Shown: piece after piece, positions 56,619-64,000 of the stretch
How positions within the stretch are numbered: position 1 is the first letter of the stretch
How the letters are laid out: every line of letters begins with the position of its first letter
Assembly (NCBI RefSeq): GCF_010500955.1
Contig: NZ_QVMJ01000003.1
Coordinates: forward strand, 245,542-309,541
DNA length: 64,000 nt
Origin: Bacteroides sp. 519
GTDB lineage: Bacteria > Bacteroidota > Bacteroidia > Bacteroidales > Bacteroidaceae
Direction of reading: 5' to 3'
Position numbers and translations under genes: made by a program
The notes under the pieces: generated by a model
What the model was told of the DNA's origin: nothing
Database searches by the model: none
The model's input: only the letters and a program-made list of their open reading frames with translations

Positions 56619-56966
56619 TTATTCTATTGTTTGCAGAAAATCTTCCCGACAGGGAGCAAAAACATCTATAATGGCGCCTTCTTCAATACAAACACAACCG
56701 TGAAGCACATTGGGCTCTACAAAGAAGCCATCGCCTGCCTGTAGGGTATTTGTTTCGCCATTAATAGTTACTTCAAACTTTCCTGAGTTAATGTACGATG
56801 TTTGTGTATGAGGATGGGTGTGGGCTGTACCTACTGCATCTTTCTCGAACATTACTTTCACCATCATTATACTATTGTTGTATCCTATAAACTGGCGGGT
56901 TATACCCTTGCCGGCTGTATAAGTTTTTGCTGTTTCTTCAAAAAAGAATGAATTATTTTTGTCCAT
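56619..56966 (-). CDS. KdgF-like single-domain cupin
   Basis: About 115 residues from 56966 (MDKNNSFFFEETAK); 56975 is an alternative start. One cupin barrel with THPHTQTSYINSGKFEVTI holding the His/Gln metal ligands and DGFFVEPNVLHGC the last His. The ending IDVFAPCREDFL is characteristic of KdgF-like cupins, which speed ring opening of 4,5-unsaturated uronates made by polysaccharide lyases. That would fit the heparin-lyase products made 55 kb away, but the link is inference. It follows the TonB-receptor gene by 15 bp. Confidence 0.7.
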   Translation of the reverse strand: MDKNNSFFFEETAKTYTAGKGITRQFIGYNNSIMMVKVMFEKDAVGTAHTHPHTQTSYINSGKFEVTINGETNTLQAGDGFFVEPNVLHGCVCIEEGAIIDVFAPCREDFLQTIE

Positions 56967-56980
56967 ATATATCAAAGGAT

Positions 56981-59494
56981 TTAGTTTCCGCCTTCGCCGC
57001 CGCCTTCGCCACCACCTTTAACATCGTCGTTGTTGATGGTACGGGCAGCTTTCTTTACTTGAGCTTTCAAATCACCAATGCGATAACTTACATTTATCCC
57101 AAATCTGCGTGCCGGATATTTGTAAACACTTTCGTCTTTAAAGTTTATGTTATCTGTTGTGTTTTTATAGTCTTTATACTTTTCGAATAGATTAGATGCA
57201 TAAACACTAATTGTTAATCTCTTCTTCAAGAAAGAACGGTTAACACTTACACTATAATCGGTTTGCGAAGCCCCTTTTCCTTGCAAGCTTACGTATGGGG
57301 TAGATACCATACCATTTAAGCTAACTCTAAGTTCCCAAGGGAAAGTGTGCTGAACACCACCATACATAAAACAGTTCCATCCGCTATTTTCCAATCCCAG
57401 CGAAGGACTTTCGTACTTATTATAGCCACCATTCACATTCATATAAATACGAGTTTTGGGCGAAGCATTGTAGTTTACATATCCGCTTAAACCTGTGTAT
57501 CTGCTTTTACCAATGTTTTTATAAGTGCTATAGCGTATGTCTGTATCCGAATCGACAGCTTCGTTTTTCCATCCGTCAATTTCCGATGGTTTTCTCAACT
57601 CGGTTACTCTTTCAATACTATTGTTGGTAAATGAGTGACGCAATGAGAAATTCAGATTAAACTTAGATGTAAAGCTGCTGTAACTTAAATTAAACGAGTG
57701 ATTCTTTTCGCTTTTCAGGTTTGAGTTACCTTGCGATACGTTTGTTGGGTTGGCATCGTTCAGGTAAGGGTTTAAGTTATAAATGCTTGGACGCCATATT
57801 CGCATATTGTATCCTACACGGATGTTTTGGGTTTGCCCAATTTTAAAACCGGCAGATGCCGAAGGAACGATATCGTTGAAGTTTACATCGAAATTCTTGT
57901 CGGGTGTTTCTTTGTATTCTACATCTTGCATGGTTCTTTCGTATCGAACTCCTATGCGCGAGGAGAAAGCTTTATAGCGCAAAGCATGTCCGGCGTATGC
58001 TGCTAAAATGTTATTCAGGTGTTTATAATGGCTGCTTCCATCGTTATCGTGCTCAAACCCTCCATTAGCATTCATAGTATAGCGGTCGTTATCGCTTATA
58101 TTATTACGGATAATGTATTTCAATCCGGTTTCGAGGGTATGTATTTTAGCAATAGGGGTGGTATAATCTAACTGAAATGTATGTTCGGTTGTGTTTTGGC
58201 TACCGTCCGAACGCATATTCCTTAACCTGTCAATCAACCAATCGTTAACAATATCTTCTTTTTTAAAAGTATAATCGGTATACGAGTCGGAAGATTGCGG
58301 ACGTGTATTGATGTTATACGAAAAAGTCAGCAACCTTTCTTTAACACTAAATGATCGTTGATAGTCAATGTTTCCACGAATAGAATACCAAGAACTTTCG
58401 TTTTTATTCAATGTGTTGTAGTTATTATAGATGTCACCAGTAGCATTATTAGTGGTTGTAAAGAGGCTTTGGCCTTTGCTGTCGTTATCGCCACCATACA
58501 TACCAAACGACATTGTAATAAGGCGCAAGGTATCTATTTCGTAACTGGCTTCTAACGAACCGTGCTGAAAAGATCCTGTTCCTTTAGACGATCCTGTGTT
58601 TCTTTCGGTTGTTTTGCTATCAAAGTATTCGGTAAATCCTTCCGAGTAGCTTCGTGGTCTGTCGTTATAATTGTAGTTATATCTTCCGGTAACAGTAAAC
58701 TTTTCTTTTTTGGTTGTAACATATACTCCGCCTCCAAGGCCCATATTACTTGCGCTGGCATTGAATGTGGCTGTATATCCTTCAAATCCTCCGCCAAGGG
58801 TAACAATATTAAGAATACCCCCTACCCCTTCTGCATCGTATTTAGCACCTGGATTGGTGATTACTTCAATGTGTTTAATGGTGTGTGCGGGTATGCTTTT
58901 CAGCACTTCGGTAGGGTTATCGCTCATCATGTTGTTGGGTTTTCCGTTTACATGCACTTTAAAGCTGCTACTACCGTTTACCTGAATATTGTCTTCGCCA
59001 TCTACTGTAACAAGCGGAACTTTACGAAGCATTTCCAGTACCGAGTTGGTTTTTGAGTCGGGGTCGTCTTGAATATTGTATTCAATCTTATCTATATCTA
59101 CCTTTACAAGTGGCTTTTGAGCTACCACTTCGACTGCTGCCAGTTCGTTAGCATCGTCGCTGGTATAAAGGTTTCCAAGGTCCATCGTTTTATTACTTTC
59201 TTCAAGAGTAAATTCTCTTACCACTGTTGATTTCCCGATAGAAGTAATTGAGATTACGTAGTTTCCCGAACCGGTAATTTGTTCCTGGAACTTTCCGTTT
59301 GTGTCTGTCACAGCCAGTTTTACTGGTTTTGTTGGTGCTTCCTTCTTTACAATTCGAATAGTTGCATACGGTTCTCCTTCTAAAGTGAGCGAGTCTAGCA
59401 GTACCCCTTTTACTGTATAGGTTACTGGGGAATTTTGAGCAAAAGCCATGCACGATGCAGTAATCAGCATCATACACAAAATAAGTTTTTTCAT
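56981..59494 (-). CDS. TonB-dependent outer-membrane receptor
   Basis: An 837-residue outer-membrane beta-barrel protein: signal peptide (LILCMMLITASCMAFA), an N-terminal carboxypeptidase-regulatory-like domain (about 25-110), plug region with VEVVAQKPLVKVDIDKIEYN and ITNPGAKYDAEGVGGILNIV, and a barrel ending near ARRFGINVSYRIGDLK. It belongs to the outer-membrane receptor group without a SusD partner. The last residues are a glycine/glutamate tail (KGGGEGGGEGGN), unusual because barrels normally end in an aromatic residue. Ligand unknown. Confidence 0.82.
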   Translation of the reverse strand: MKKLILCMMLITASCMAFAQNSPVTYTVKGVLLDSLTLEGEPYATIRIVKKEAPTKPVKLAVTDTNGKFQEQITGSGNYVISITSIGKSTVVREFTLEESNKTMDLGNLYTSDDANELAAVEVVAQKPLVKVDIDKIEYNIQDDPDSKTNSVLEMLRKVPLVTVDGEDNIQVNGSSSFKVHVNGKPNNMMSDNPTEVLKSIPAHTIKHIEVITNPGAKYDAEGVGGILNIVTLGGGFEGYTATFNASASNMGLGGGVYVTTKKEKFTVTGRYNYNYNDRPRSYSEGFTEYFDSKTTERNTGSSKGTGSFQHGSLEASYEIDTLRLITMSFGMYGGDNDSKGQSLFTTTNNATGDIYNNYNTLNKNESSWYSIRGNIDYQRSFSVKERLLTFSYNINTRPQSSDSYTDYTFKKEDIVNDWLIDRLRNMRSDGSQNTTEHTFQLDYTTPIAKIHTLETGLKYIIRNNISDNDRYTMNANGGFEHDNDGSSHYKHLNNILAAYAGHALRYKAFSSRIGVRYERTMQDVEYKETPDKNFDVNFNDIVPSASAGFKIGQTQNIRVGYNMRIWRPSIYNLNPYLNDANPTNVSQGNSNLKSEKNHSFNLSYSSFTSKFNLNFSLRHSFTNNSIERVTELRKPSEIDGWKNEAVDSDTDIRYSTYKNIGKSRYTGLSGYVNYNASPKTRIYMNVNGGYNKYESPSLGLENSGWNCFMYGGVQHTFPWELRVSLNGMVSTPYVSLQGKGASQTDYSVSVNRSFLKKRLTISVYASNLFEKYKDYKNTTDNINFKDESVYKYPARRFGINVSYRIGDLKAQVKKAARTINNDDVKGGGEGGGEGGN

Positions 59495-59593
59495 TCTTAA
59501 CTTTGTGGGATTTTAAAGATTCATTTAAATTATTAGACGGTTTATTATTAGTTTTGTTACAGTGCTTCACAAAATTAGACTCTTTTTGATATT

Positions 59594-59612
59594 ACTACGA
59601 AATTTGCGTAGT
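59594..59612. promoter_or_regulatory. Palindrome upstream of TonB-receptor gene
   Basis: ACTACG (59594-59599) and CGTAGT (59607-59612) flank AAATTTG, an operator-like 19-bp inverted repeat about 100 bp before the receptor start. No regulator gene is adjacent. Confidence 0.4.
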
Positions 59613-59715
59613 TAATAAAAACAAAACTAAAGGAACAATAGTGGTTTTTTAAAGGAAAAAAACGTGTGGTTACATTTATTTAGTTTTACTTGTTGATGGA
59701 TTATGTATTAAGCTT

Positions 59716-61011
59716 TTACATCAAAAAGTAGAATACCATTAACAGGAGGAAGTTAGCCAGCAACACGGTTCCAAATCCGCCGATGAGCCATTTGCGTAGT
59801 TCTTTGCGCCGACCAGAGAAAAACATTGCATAGAAAGAGTTTATCAGCATGCTGCTGATAATGGCTTGCAGTATACAGGCGGCTATAACTGTAACAGCCA
59901 GATTGGCACTTCCTTGCAGAAGGTTGAGTATAAAAGGGGTAATATCACTTAAACCGGAGATAAACGACAGCGCGGTTAATCCGCTGGTACCAGCATACTC
60001 AAGGGTATAGTGGGTAACTACGGTAAACACAACAAACAGTACGGCAAATATAAGTGCTACTTTAAATTCTAATGGGTTACTGCTATCGTCGTCCTCTTCT
60101 ACATGCGACACATTGGTTTTTGAACGACGCGAGTGGATAAACCAGGAAACGCCTGCTGCAATGGCCGACATGGTAAGCATATATGGGTAAATAGCAATGA
60201 ACACATCTTTGCTGAATATGAATATCAGGATCAGAAACCGCAGAAACATCATACTTACTGCCAGAAGCATGGCCGATGCGTACTCGGGCAACTCATCGAC
60301 TAAGGCATTTTTGCTTTTCCGGGCCAGTACAGAGATAGTGGCTGTACTGCTGTATAGTCCTCCCAGAATTCCAGATACAAGTATACCCGATTCGCGAAAC
60401 ACATAGCGTTTCAGCAGATACGAAAGGTACGAAATGCCCGAAACCACCACCGTTGCCAGCCAAATGGAGTAAGGGGTTAGTTCTATTTCGGGAACAATAT
60501 TTTCTTTGGGCAACATGGGGAGAATGATTCCACTGATGGCAAGGAACTTGGCCAGTGTAACCATTTCGTCGTTCTTCATGCGCTGGGCAATCTCGGTAAA
60601 GGTGTGTTTCAGTTCGGTAAGTAGCAGCACTACTACAATCAGCATAATAGAGAACCAAAACGGTTGGGTAATAACAATGGGAGCTATACAGTAAGTTATT
60701 AAGGCAATAACAATAGTGGTAACCCCAAACACATGAAAGGCCGACTGCTTTACATAGTAATTAATGCCTAGCAAGCCACCCAGTATCAATCCGCCTCCCA
60801 TAAAGAGTTTCATGTCTACCGGATCGAGTATATATAACAAATAGCCTAATATGCCAATAAAGGTAAAGGTTCTATCGGTTCCAAACAGAGTGGTTTCGCC
60901 TTCTCGTCGCAAACTTATTTTCCGTTGAGAGAGTCCGATGAGTAAGGAAAACACAGTAACCAATATAAATGTTACCAGTTCGCGGGGCAGGTATAGGTAT
61001 AAGTTGTCCAT
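59716..61011 (-). CDS. MgtC/SapB and DUF4010 membrane protein
   Basis: A 431-residue polytopic protein with about twelve hydrophobic segments. The N-terminal third resembles MgtC/SapB (VFSLLIGLSQRKISLRREGETTLFGTDRTFTFIGILGYL). The remainder matches DUF4010, including GILGGLYSSTATISVLARKSK and GTSGLTALSFISGLSDITPFI. The function of the fusion is not established; MgtC relatives are linked to magnesium limitation. Long polar stretch near residue 300 (HVEEDDDSSNP). Confidence 0.82.
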   Translation of the reverse strand: MDNLYLYLPRELVTFILVTVFSLLIGLSQRKISLRREGETTLFGTDRTFTFIGILGYLLYILDPVDMKLFMGGGLILGGLLGINYYVKQSAFHVFGVTTIVIALITYCIAPIVITQPFWFSIMLIVVVLLLTELKHTFTEIAQRMKNDEMVTLAKFLAISGIILPMLPKENIVPEIELTPYSIWLATVVVSGISYLSYLLKRYVFRESGILVSGILGGLYSSTATISVLARKSKNALVDELPEYASAMLLAVSMMFLRFLILIFIFSKDVFIAIYPYMLTMSAIAAGVSWFIHSRRSKTNVSHVEEDDDSSNPLEFKVALIFAVLFVVFTVVTHYTLEYAGTSGLTALSFISGLSDITPFILNLLQGSANLAVTVIAACILQAIISSMLINSFYAMFFSGRRKELRKWLIGGFGTVLLANFLLLMVFYFLM

Positions 61012-61023
61012 AAGTTGTTAAAA

Positions 61024-61106
61024 CAGTAGTAAGAATTAAGTAGTAAGTAGTAAGAATATATGCGGCATCGCTTCTTACTACTTACTACTTAATTCTTACT
61101 ACTAAC
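61024..61106. repeat. AGTAAGA heptamer hairpin, ATGCGGCATCG tip
   Basis: AGTAAGAATTA/AGTAGTAAGTAGTAAG arm, tip ATATATGCGGCATCGC (near-match to CCATGCGGCATCG), arm CTTCTTACTACTTACTACTTAATTC. It encodes the last residues and stop of the small protein at 61102. Confidence 0.82.
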
Positions 61107-61239
61107 TTAATAGTGAAAAGCCAATCAACATAAATAATCCCAGAATAACCAAAGATACAAACACAATCTTCATTACTTTTTGGGCTTGTTGCTCTTCTTT
61201 TTGTTCACGTTTACTTTTACTTTTCTTATTCTTGCTCAT
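61102..61239 (-). CDS. Small single-pass membrane protein, 45 residues
   Basis: MSKNKKSKSKREQKEEQQAQ forms a highly charged cytoplasmic N-terminus. Then about 20 hydrophobic residues (IVFVSLVILGLFMLIGFSLL) form one membrane helix, and the protein ends in Ser. The positive charges fit an N-in topology. Its last codon and TAG stop lie in the repeat hairpin. Too short for many gene finders; conservation is unknown to me. Confidence 0.6.
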   Translation of the reverse strand: MSKNKKSKSKREQKEEQQAQKVMKIVFVSLVILGLFMLIGFSLLS

Positions 61240-61331
61240 TGTGTTAATAGTATTATGTTAAAGATTACATGAATACTTTGATGTTACCAAAAATACAAAG
61301 AAATATTGTATGAGCAAAAAGAAAAGGAAGT

Positions 61332-61775
61332 TTATAATTTCATTTCAATATTTCCCTCGGATAGAGTTGTGATATTGATTGTTGGTAAAACGAATTGATT
61401 AAAAATAGTTCCTTCTGTTTTGGCATGAAGAACACCTCGCAAAGTTCCTGTTGCAATCATCAGTAAGTGGTCGGTAAAGCCTTTAGGGAAAATAATCGAT
61501 TGGCTTTCCTCCTGTATATACTTTTTCCATTGTTCTGGTTTTACCGAGAAGTAACAACCCACTTTTATTTTAAGAAAAGGTTTACCATCTTGCAAGAACG
61601 ACACTTCAGGTACACATACTATTTCGTGATCCTCTGCCGACTTAATACCAAATTCGGCGTTAATACCTATTTGGATGTCCGGATCGTTATCGGAATAGAG
61701 TTCTTTTATTATTGCAAACTCTAATGTTTGTATGCCAATTAAAGCAAATGGTATTTTAATGTTTTCTTTACTCAT
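61332..61775 (-). CDS. SecB-like chaperone of a TA module
   Basis: 147 residues. The C-terminal GTLRGVLHAKTEGTIFNQF followed by VLPTINITTL is SecB-like: an ATxxRG helix, then T-x-F-x-x-x-x-LP-x-x-x-x (compare V-S-R-G-T-F-P-Q-L-N-L-A-P-V in SecB). The central beta-sheet region (FLKIKVGCYFSVKPEQW) fits the SecB fold. Family knowledge: in toxin-antitoxin-chaperone systems, a SecB-like protein stabilises the antitoxin. It overlaps the antitoxin gene by 4 bp, which supports this. The relation is remote and rests on motif and context. Confidence 0.65.
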   Translation of the reverse strand: MSKENIKIPFALIGIQTLEFAIIKELYSDNDPDIQIGINAEFGIKSAEDHEIVCVPEVSFLQDGKPFLKIKVGCYFSVKPEQWKKYIQEESQSIIFPKGFTDHLLMIATGTLRGVLHAKTEGTIFNQFVLPTINITTLSEGNIEMKL

Positions 61776-62185
61776 AAGCCGATTACTTTTTTCTGTAAAG
61801 AGTTGTATTCAGAGTATTCGATCCTTTGATAGGATGTGGTGCGACTGAATATCTGCACCGAATGTTGCTTTTCCTTTGCGCTATTTTCTTCATAATAGCT
61901 TGCAAGCAATGGTGTGTCTAAAATAGATTGTAGTTTTACTAGTGTTTCTAATGTGAAATTTTCTTTCCCTTTCACCAGTTTATTCACATATTGAGGAGAT
62001 ACTCCCATTTGTTCGGCCAAATCTTTTTGAGACAACCCTTGATGTTTCAGCGTTTTCAATACTTTGAATGCGATATTCTTAGATTCGCGTAACCATGCCT
62101 TATTTTCTTTTCGAAAACAAATGCCTTCTTGTGTTTCGTTATTAGTGGAAGAAACGAGTGATAGAAATTTTTCTTTGTTTGCCAT
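61772..62185 (-). CDS. HigA-like XRE antitoxin
   Basis: 137 residues with a helix-turn-helix at about 50-95 (LKTLKHQGLSQKDLAEQMG, SPQYVNKLVKGKENFTLETL). An N-terminal extension of about 40 residues precedes it, and a C-terminal tail (SRTTSYQRIEYSEYNSLQKK) follows; such tails are the chaperone-addiction segment in TAC antitoxins. It lies 2 bp after the toxin gene, an order (toxin first) typical of HigBA. Probably represses its own operon. Confidence 0.78.
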   Translation of the reverse strand: MANKEKFLSLVSSTNNETQEGICFRKENKAWLRESKNIAFKVLKTLKHQGLSQKDLAEQMGVSPQYVNKLVKGKENFTLETLVKLQSILDTPLLASYYEENSAKEKQHSVQIFSRTTSYQRIEYSEYNSLQKKVIGL

Positions 62186-62187
62186 AA

Positions 62188-62715
62188 TTACTCTCCAATG
62201 ATTTCAAAAAATGAATCCTCATCAAAAACATCTTTAGACTGCAAATAGTTTTTGCATTGCTCTAGTTTTTGAAACTCTTTGTTTGCATCGGGGTGCTCTT
62301 GCATTGTACGAGTGATTTTAATCGCACCACCTGTAATTACATAACAGTTCACATCTATACGAATAGCATAGAGGCGCAGAAATCTGCATCTTTTCTTTTG
62401 AAGAGATAATATTTTGCTTTTATACTCTTGATTGTGCAATGGTTGAAAACAAGAATCAATAAGCAATTCGTTATCTCTATATTTCAAAAGTAATTCTTCT
62501 AATATCTCTGCATCAACTAGAATACGTTCAACGAAACCATCGGTTGAGTATCCTAGTTGTGCTATGTAATCTTTGTTTTCTTCTGCAAAGTCGAATAAAT
62601 ATTCCGGATCATTCCAGGCATCAAGAAGACGTCCATATTCGTCTAAACACTCACCCTCGTAATGAAACGAAAATAATTTGTCTGCAAAGATAGGAACTAT
62701 TTTCATCAAAATCAA
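62188..62715 (-). CDS. Putative HigB-like toxin
   Basis: 175 residues, longer than RelE/HigB toxins (about 90-120). The C-terminal half, with KKRCRFLRLYAIRID and CYVITGGAIKITRTM, resembles a RelE/Gp49-like sheet with an Arg-rich strand. TRTMQEHPDANKEFQKLEQ is a recurring ending in such Bacteroidetes genes upstream of XRE antitoxins. No experimental function is known to me. The gene begins 13 bp after prfB, suggesting insertion behind a housekeeping gene. MKIVPIFADK (62706) is an alternative start. Confidence 0.6.
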   Translation of the reverse strand: MILMKIVPIFADKLFSFHYEGECLDEYGRLLDAWNDPEYLFDFAEENKDYIAQLGYSTDGFVERILVDAEILEELLLKYRDNELLIDSCFQPLHNQEYKSKILSLQKKRCRFLRLYAIRIDVNCYVITGGAIKITRTMQEHPDANKEFQKLEQCKNYLQSKDVFDEDSFFEIIGE

Positions 62716-62728
62716 CTTGTGAGTTTAT

Positions 62729-63845
62729 TTATTCCGCTTCCCCCGCAAACTCCATCAAATATGCTTTAATAAACTCATCTAGTTTTCCGTCCATGACTCC
62801 GTTTACGTCCGACGTTTGATAATTTGTGCGATGATCCTTCACCCGGCGGTCGTCGAAGACATAGCTGCGGATTTGTGATCCCCATTCTATTTTCTTCTTT
62901 CCGGCTTCTATCTTCCGTTGTTCGGCCAGGCGTTTCTGTAACTCCATGTCGTATAATTGCGAGCGGAGTAAGCGCATGGCGTTTTCGCGGTTGTCGAGCT
63001 GCGAGCGGGTTTCGGTGTTTTCAATAAGAATTTCTTTTTCTTCTCCGGTATCGGGGTCTTTGTACTTATAACGCAAACGAACTCCGGTTTCTACCTTATT
63101 TACGTTCTGACCTCCGGCACCACCCGAACGGAATAAATCCCAGGTAATTGCAGCCGGATTGATTTGTACTTCAATGCTATCGTCTACCAACGGAGAAACA
63201 AAGACAGAGGCAAATGAAGTCATTCGTTTACCCTGGGCATTGTATGGAGAAACACGAACCAAACGGTGAACACCATTCTCACCTTTCAGGTAGCCGTAAG
63301 CATAATCGCCTTCTACCTGAATGGTACAGGTTTTTATTCCGGCCTCGTCGCCATCCTGTAAGTTAGATATTGTTCCTTTGTAACCATGATCTTCGATCCA
63401 GCGTAAATACATACGCATTAACATGGATGCCCAGTCTTGACTTTCGGTACCTCCTGCACCCGAATTGATTTTCAACACACAGCCCAGCTGGTCGGCTTCT
63501 TCGCGAAGCATGTTCTTTAGCTCCAGATTTTCTACTGCTTCCAGTGCTGCGGCATAAGCATTGTCGACTTCCTGTTCGGTTACCAGTTCGTCTTTATAGA
63601 ATTCAAAGGATAGTTCCAGTTCGCCGGTTAGGGTTTCTACTTCGTTGTATCCTTCTATCCATTTTTGTAATCCCCTAACCAGTTTCATTTGGGCTTCGGC
63701 CTTTTTCTGATCGTCCCAGAAACCGGGGGCTTGCGTTCTTAATTGTTCTTCTTCGACTTGAATTTTCTTCCCGTCGACGTCAAAGATACCTCCTCAGCGC
63801 ATCAGTGCGCTCTTTCACGTCTTTAAGTTGTTCTAAAGTAATCAT
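62729..63845 (-). CDS. prfB: Peptide chain release factor 2, programmed frameshift
   Basis: RF2 ends translation at UGA and UAA. The first 21 codons (63845-63783) end in CTT followed by in-frame TGA (63782-63780). The sequence AGGAGG-TAT-CTT-TGA-C is the standard autoregulatory +1 frameshift site with its internal Shine-Dalgarno. Skipping the T at 63782 joins the main frame (GAC at 63781), about 371 residues in all. The GGQ motif is in RSGGAGGQNVNKVETG. The codon-recognition tripeptide position reads SPY (RVSPYNAQGKR) instead of the textbook SPF. Confidence 0.95.
63777..63800 (-). promoter_or_regulatory. prfB +1 frameshift signal
   Basis: On the minus strand AGGAGG is followed three bases later by CTTTGAC. 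The ribosome pauses at UGA when RF2 is low and slips to GAC. The Shine-Dalgarno-like hexamer is notable in a genome that otherwise rarely uses such sites. Confidence 0.93.
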
Positions 63846-63876
63846 ATCTTTTTATTTTAATTCGGTACAAAATTAG

Positions 63877-64000
63877 TTATTCTTCGTACATACTATCAAT
63901 AATAGCTTTATAGTTTTGAGCAATTACACTACGTTTTATCTTCAGTGTATTTGTAAGCTCACCCCGTTCCATGCTGAAAGGCTCGGGTAATAGTGTGAAG
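63877..64000 (-). CDS. Long-chain fatty-acyl-CoA synthetase, 3' end
   Basis: Partial: only the last 40 codons are in the window. FTLLPEPFSMERGELTNTLK and a C-terminal KIKRSVIAQNYKAIIDSMYE match the ending of AMP-forming long-chain acyl-CoA synthetases of the bubblegum/FAA group. The lysine of NTLKIKR is the likely A10 catalytic position. The gene lies upstream of prfB on the same strand. Confidence 0.8.
   Translation of the reverse strand, partial: FTLLPEPFSMERGELTNTLKIKRSVIAQNYKAIIDSMYEE

Noticed and set aside
56981..59494. SusC of a SusC/D pair
   Set aside because: No SusD-like gene follows; the neighbours are a cupin and, upstream, an unrelated membrane protein.
63780..63782. Internal stop in prfB as a disabling mutation
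   Set aside because: It is the normal CTT-TGA-C programmed frameshift with AGGAGG upstream.

Overview
The window looks like a chromosomal segment of an anaerobic Bacteroidales bacterium (Bacteroides and relatives). Support comes from a Bacteroidetes-type division and cell-wall cluster, a glycine-lipid acyltransferase pair, heparan-sulfate lyases of the Bacteroides type, abundant lipoproteins with short signal peptides, Bacteroides-like -33/-7 promoters (TTG ... TAnnTTTG) and few Shine-Dalgarno sites. I cannot name the genus. No tRNA, rRNA, CRISPR array, prophage or insertion sequence was recognised.

Layout. 0-5.7 kb: remains of a heparin/heparan-sulfate utilisation locus: a broken lipoprotein/GH88 fragment, an apparently intact heparinase III (PL12), a 23-residue stump of a ROK sugar kinase, and a frameshifted PL15-type lyase. 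5.8-7.2 kb: two unknown genes. 7.3-13.1 kb: dgt, the glycine-lipid acyltransferases (glsB, glsA), an acyl-CoA synthetase and an XRE-cupin regulator. 13.2-20.3 kb: arginine/proline genes (argR, a GNAT acyltransferase, argG, argC, argD, proC), interrupted by an AAA-ATPase/nuclease-like gene. 20.4-21.3 kb: a CDF metal transporter. 21.4-31.9 kb: a tight minus-strand operon joining a lactonase-like lipoprotein, a two-subunit membrane transporter, an FGGY kinase, a zinc alcohol dehydrogenase and a DeoC aldolase to two secreted haem-binding propeller proteins. 32-36.2 kb: LRR and crystallin-like lipoproteins, an FKBP-like lipoprotein and glyS. 36.5-39.2 kb: topoisomerase IV/gyrase subunit A. 39.7-56.2 kb: yqeY plus the complete dcw cluster (mraZ to ftsZ, minus strand). 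56.6-61.2 kb: KdgF-like cupin, a TonB-dependent receptor, an MgtC/DUF4010 membrane protein and a 45-residue membrane protein. 61.3-62.7 kb: a probable toxin-antitoxin-SecB-like chaperone module directly behind prfB (with its programmed frameshift). The window ends in the 3' end of a long-chain acyl-CoA synthetase gene.

The most unusual content is non-coding. Five short arrays each hold exactly five palindromic units at a fixed 22 or 23 bp step. Three use CTATATAG (189, 39553, 56410), one uses TGCTGCA (39394) and one uses CTCAT...ATGAG (5676). Separately, many gaps between housekeeping genes are filled by long hairpins whose arms are 7-9 bp tandem repeats and whose tip often carries the same octamer, CCATGCGG/CCGCATGG. 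The arm sequence changes from locus to locus while the tip is kept. These elements supply stop codons or C-terminal codons to neighbouring genes and have entered the murC and murG reading frames.
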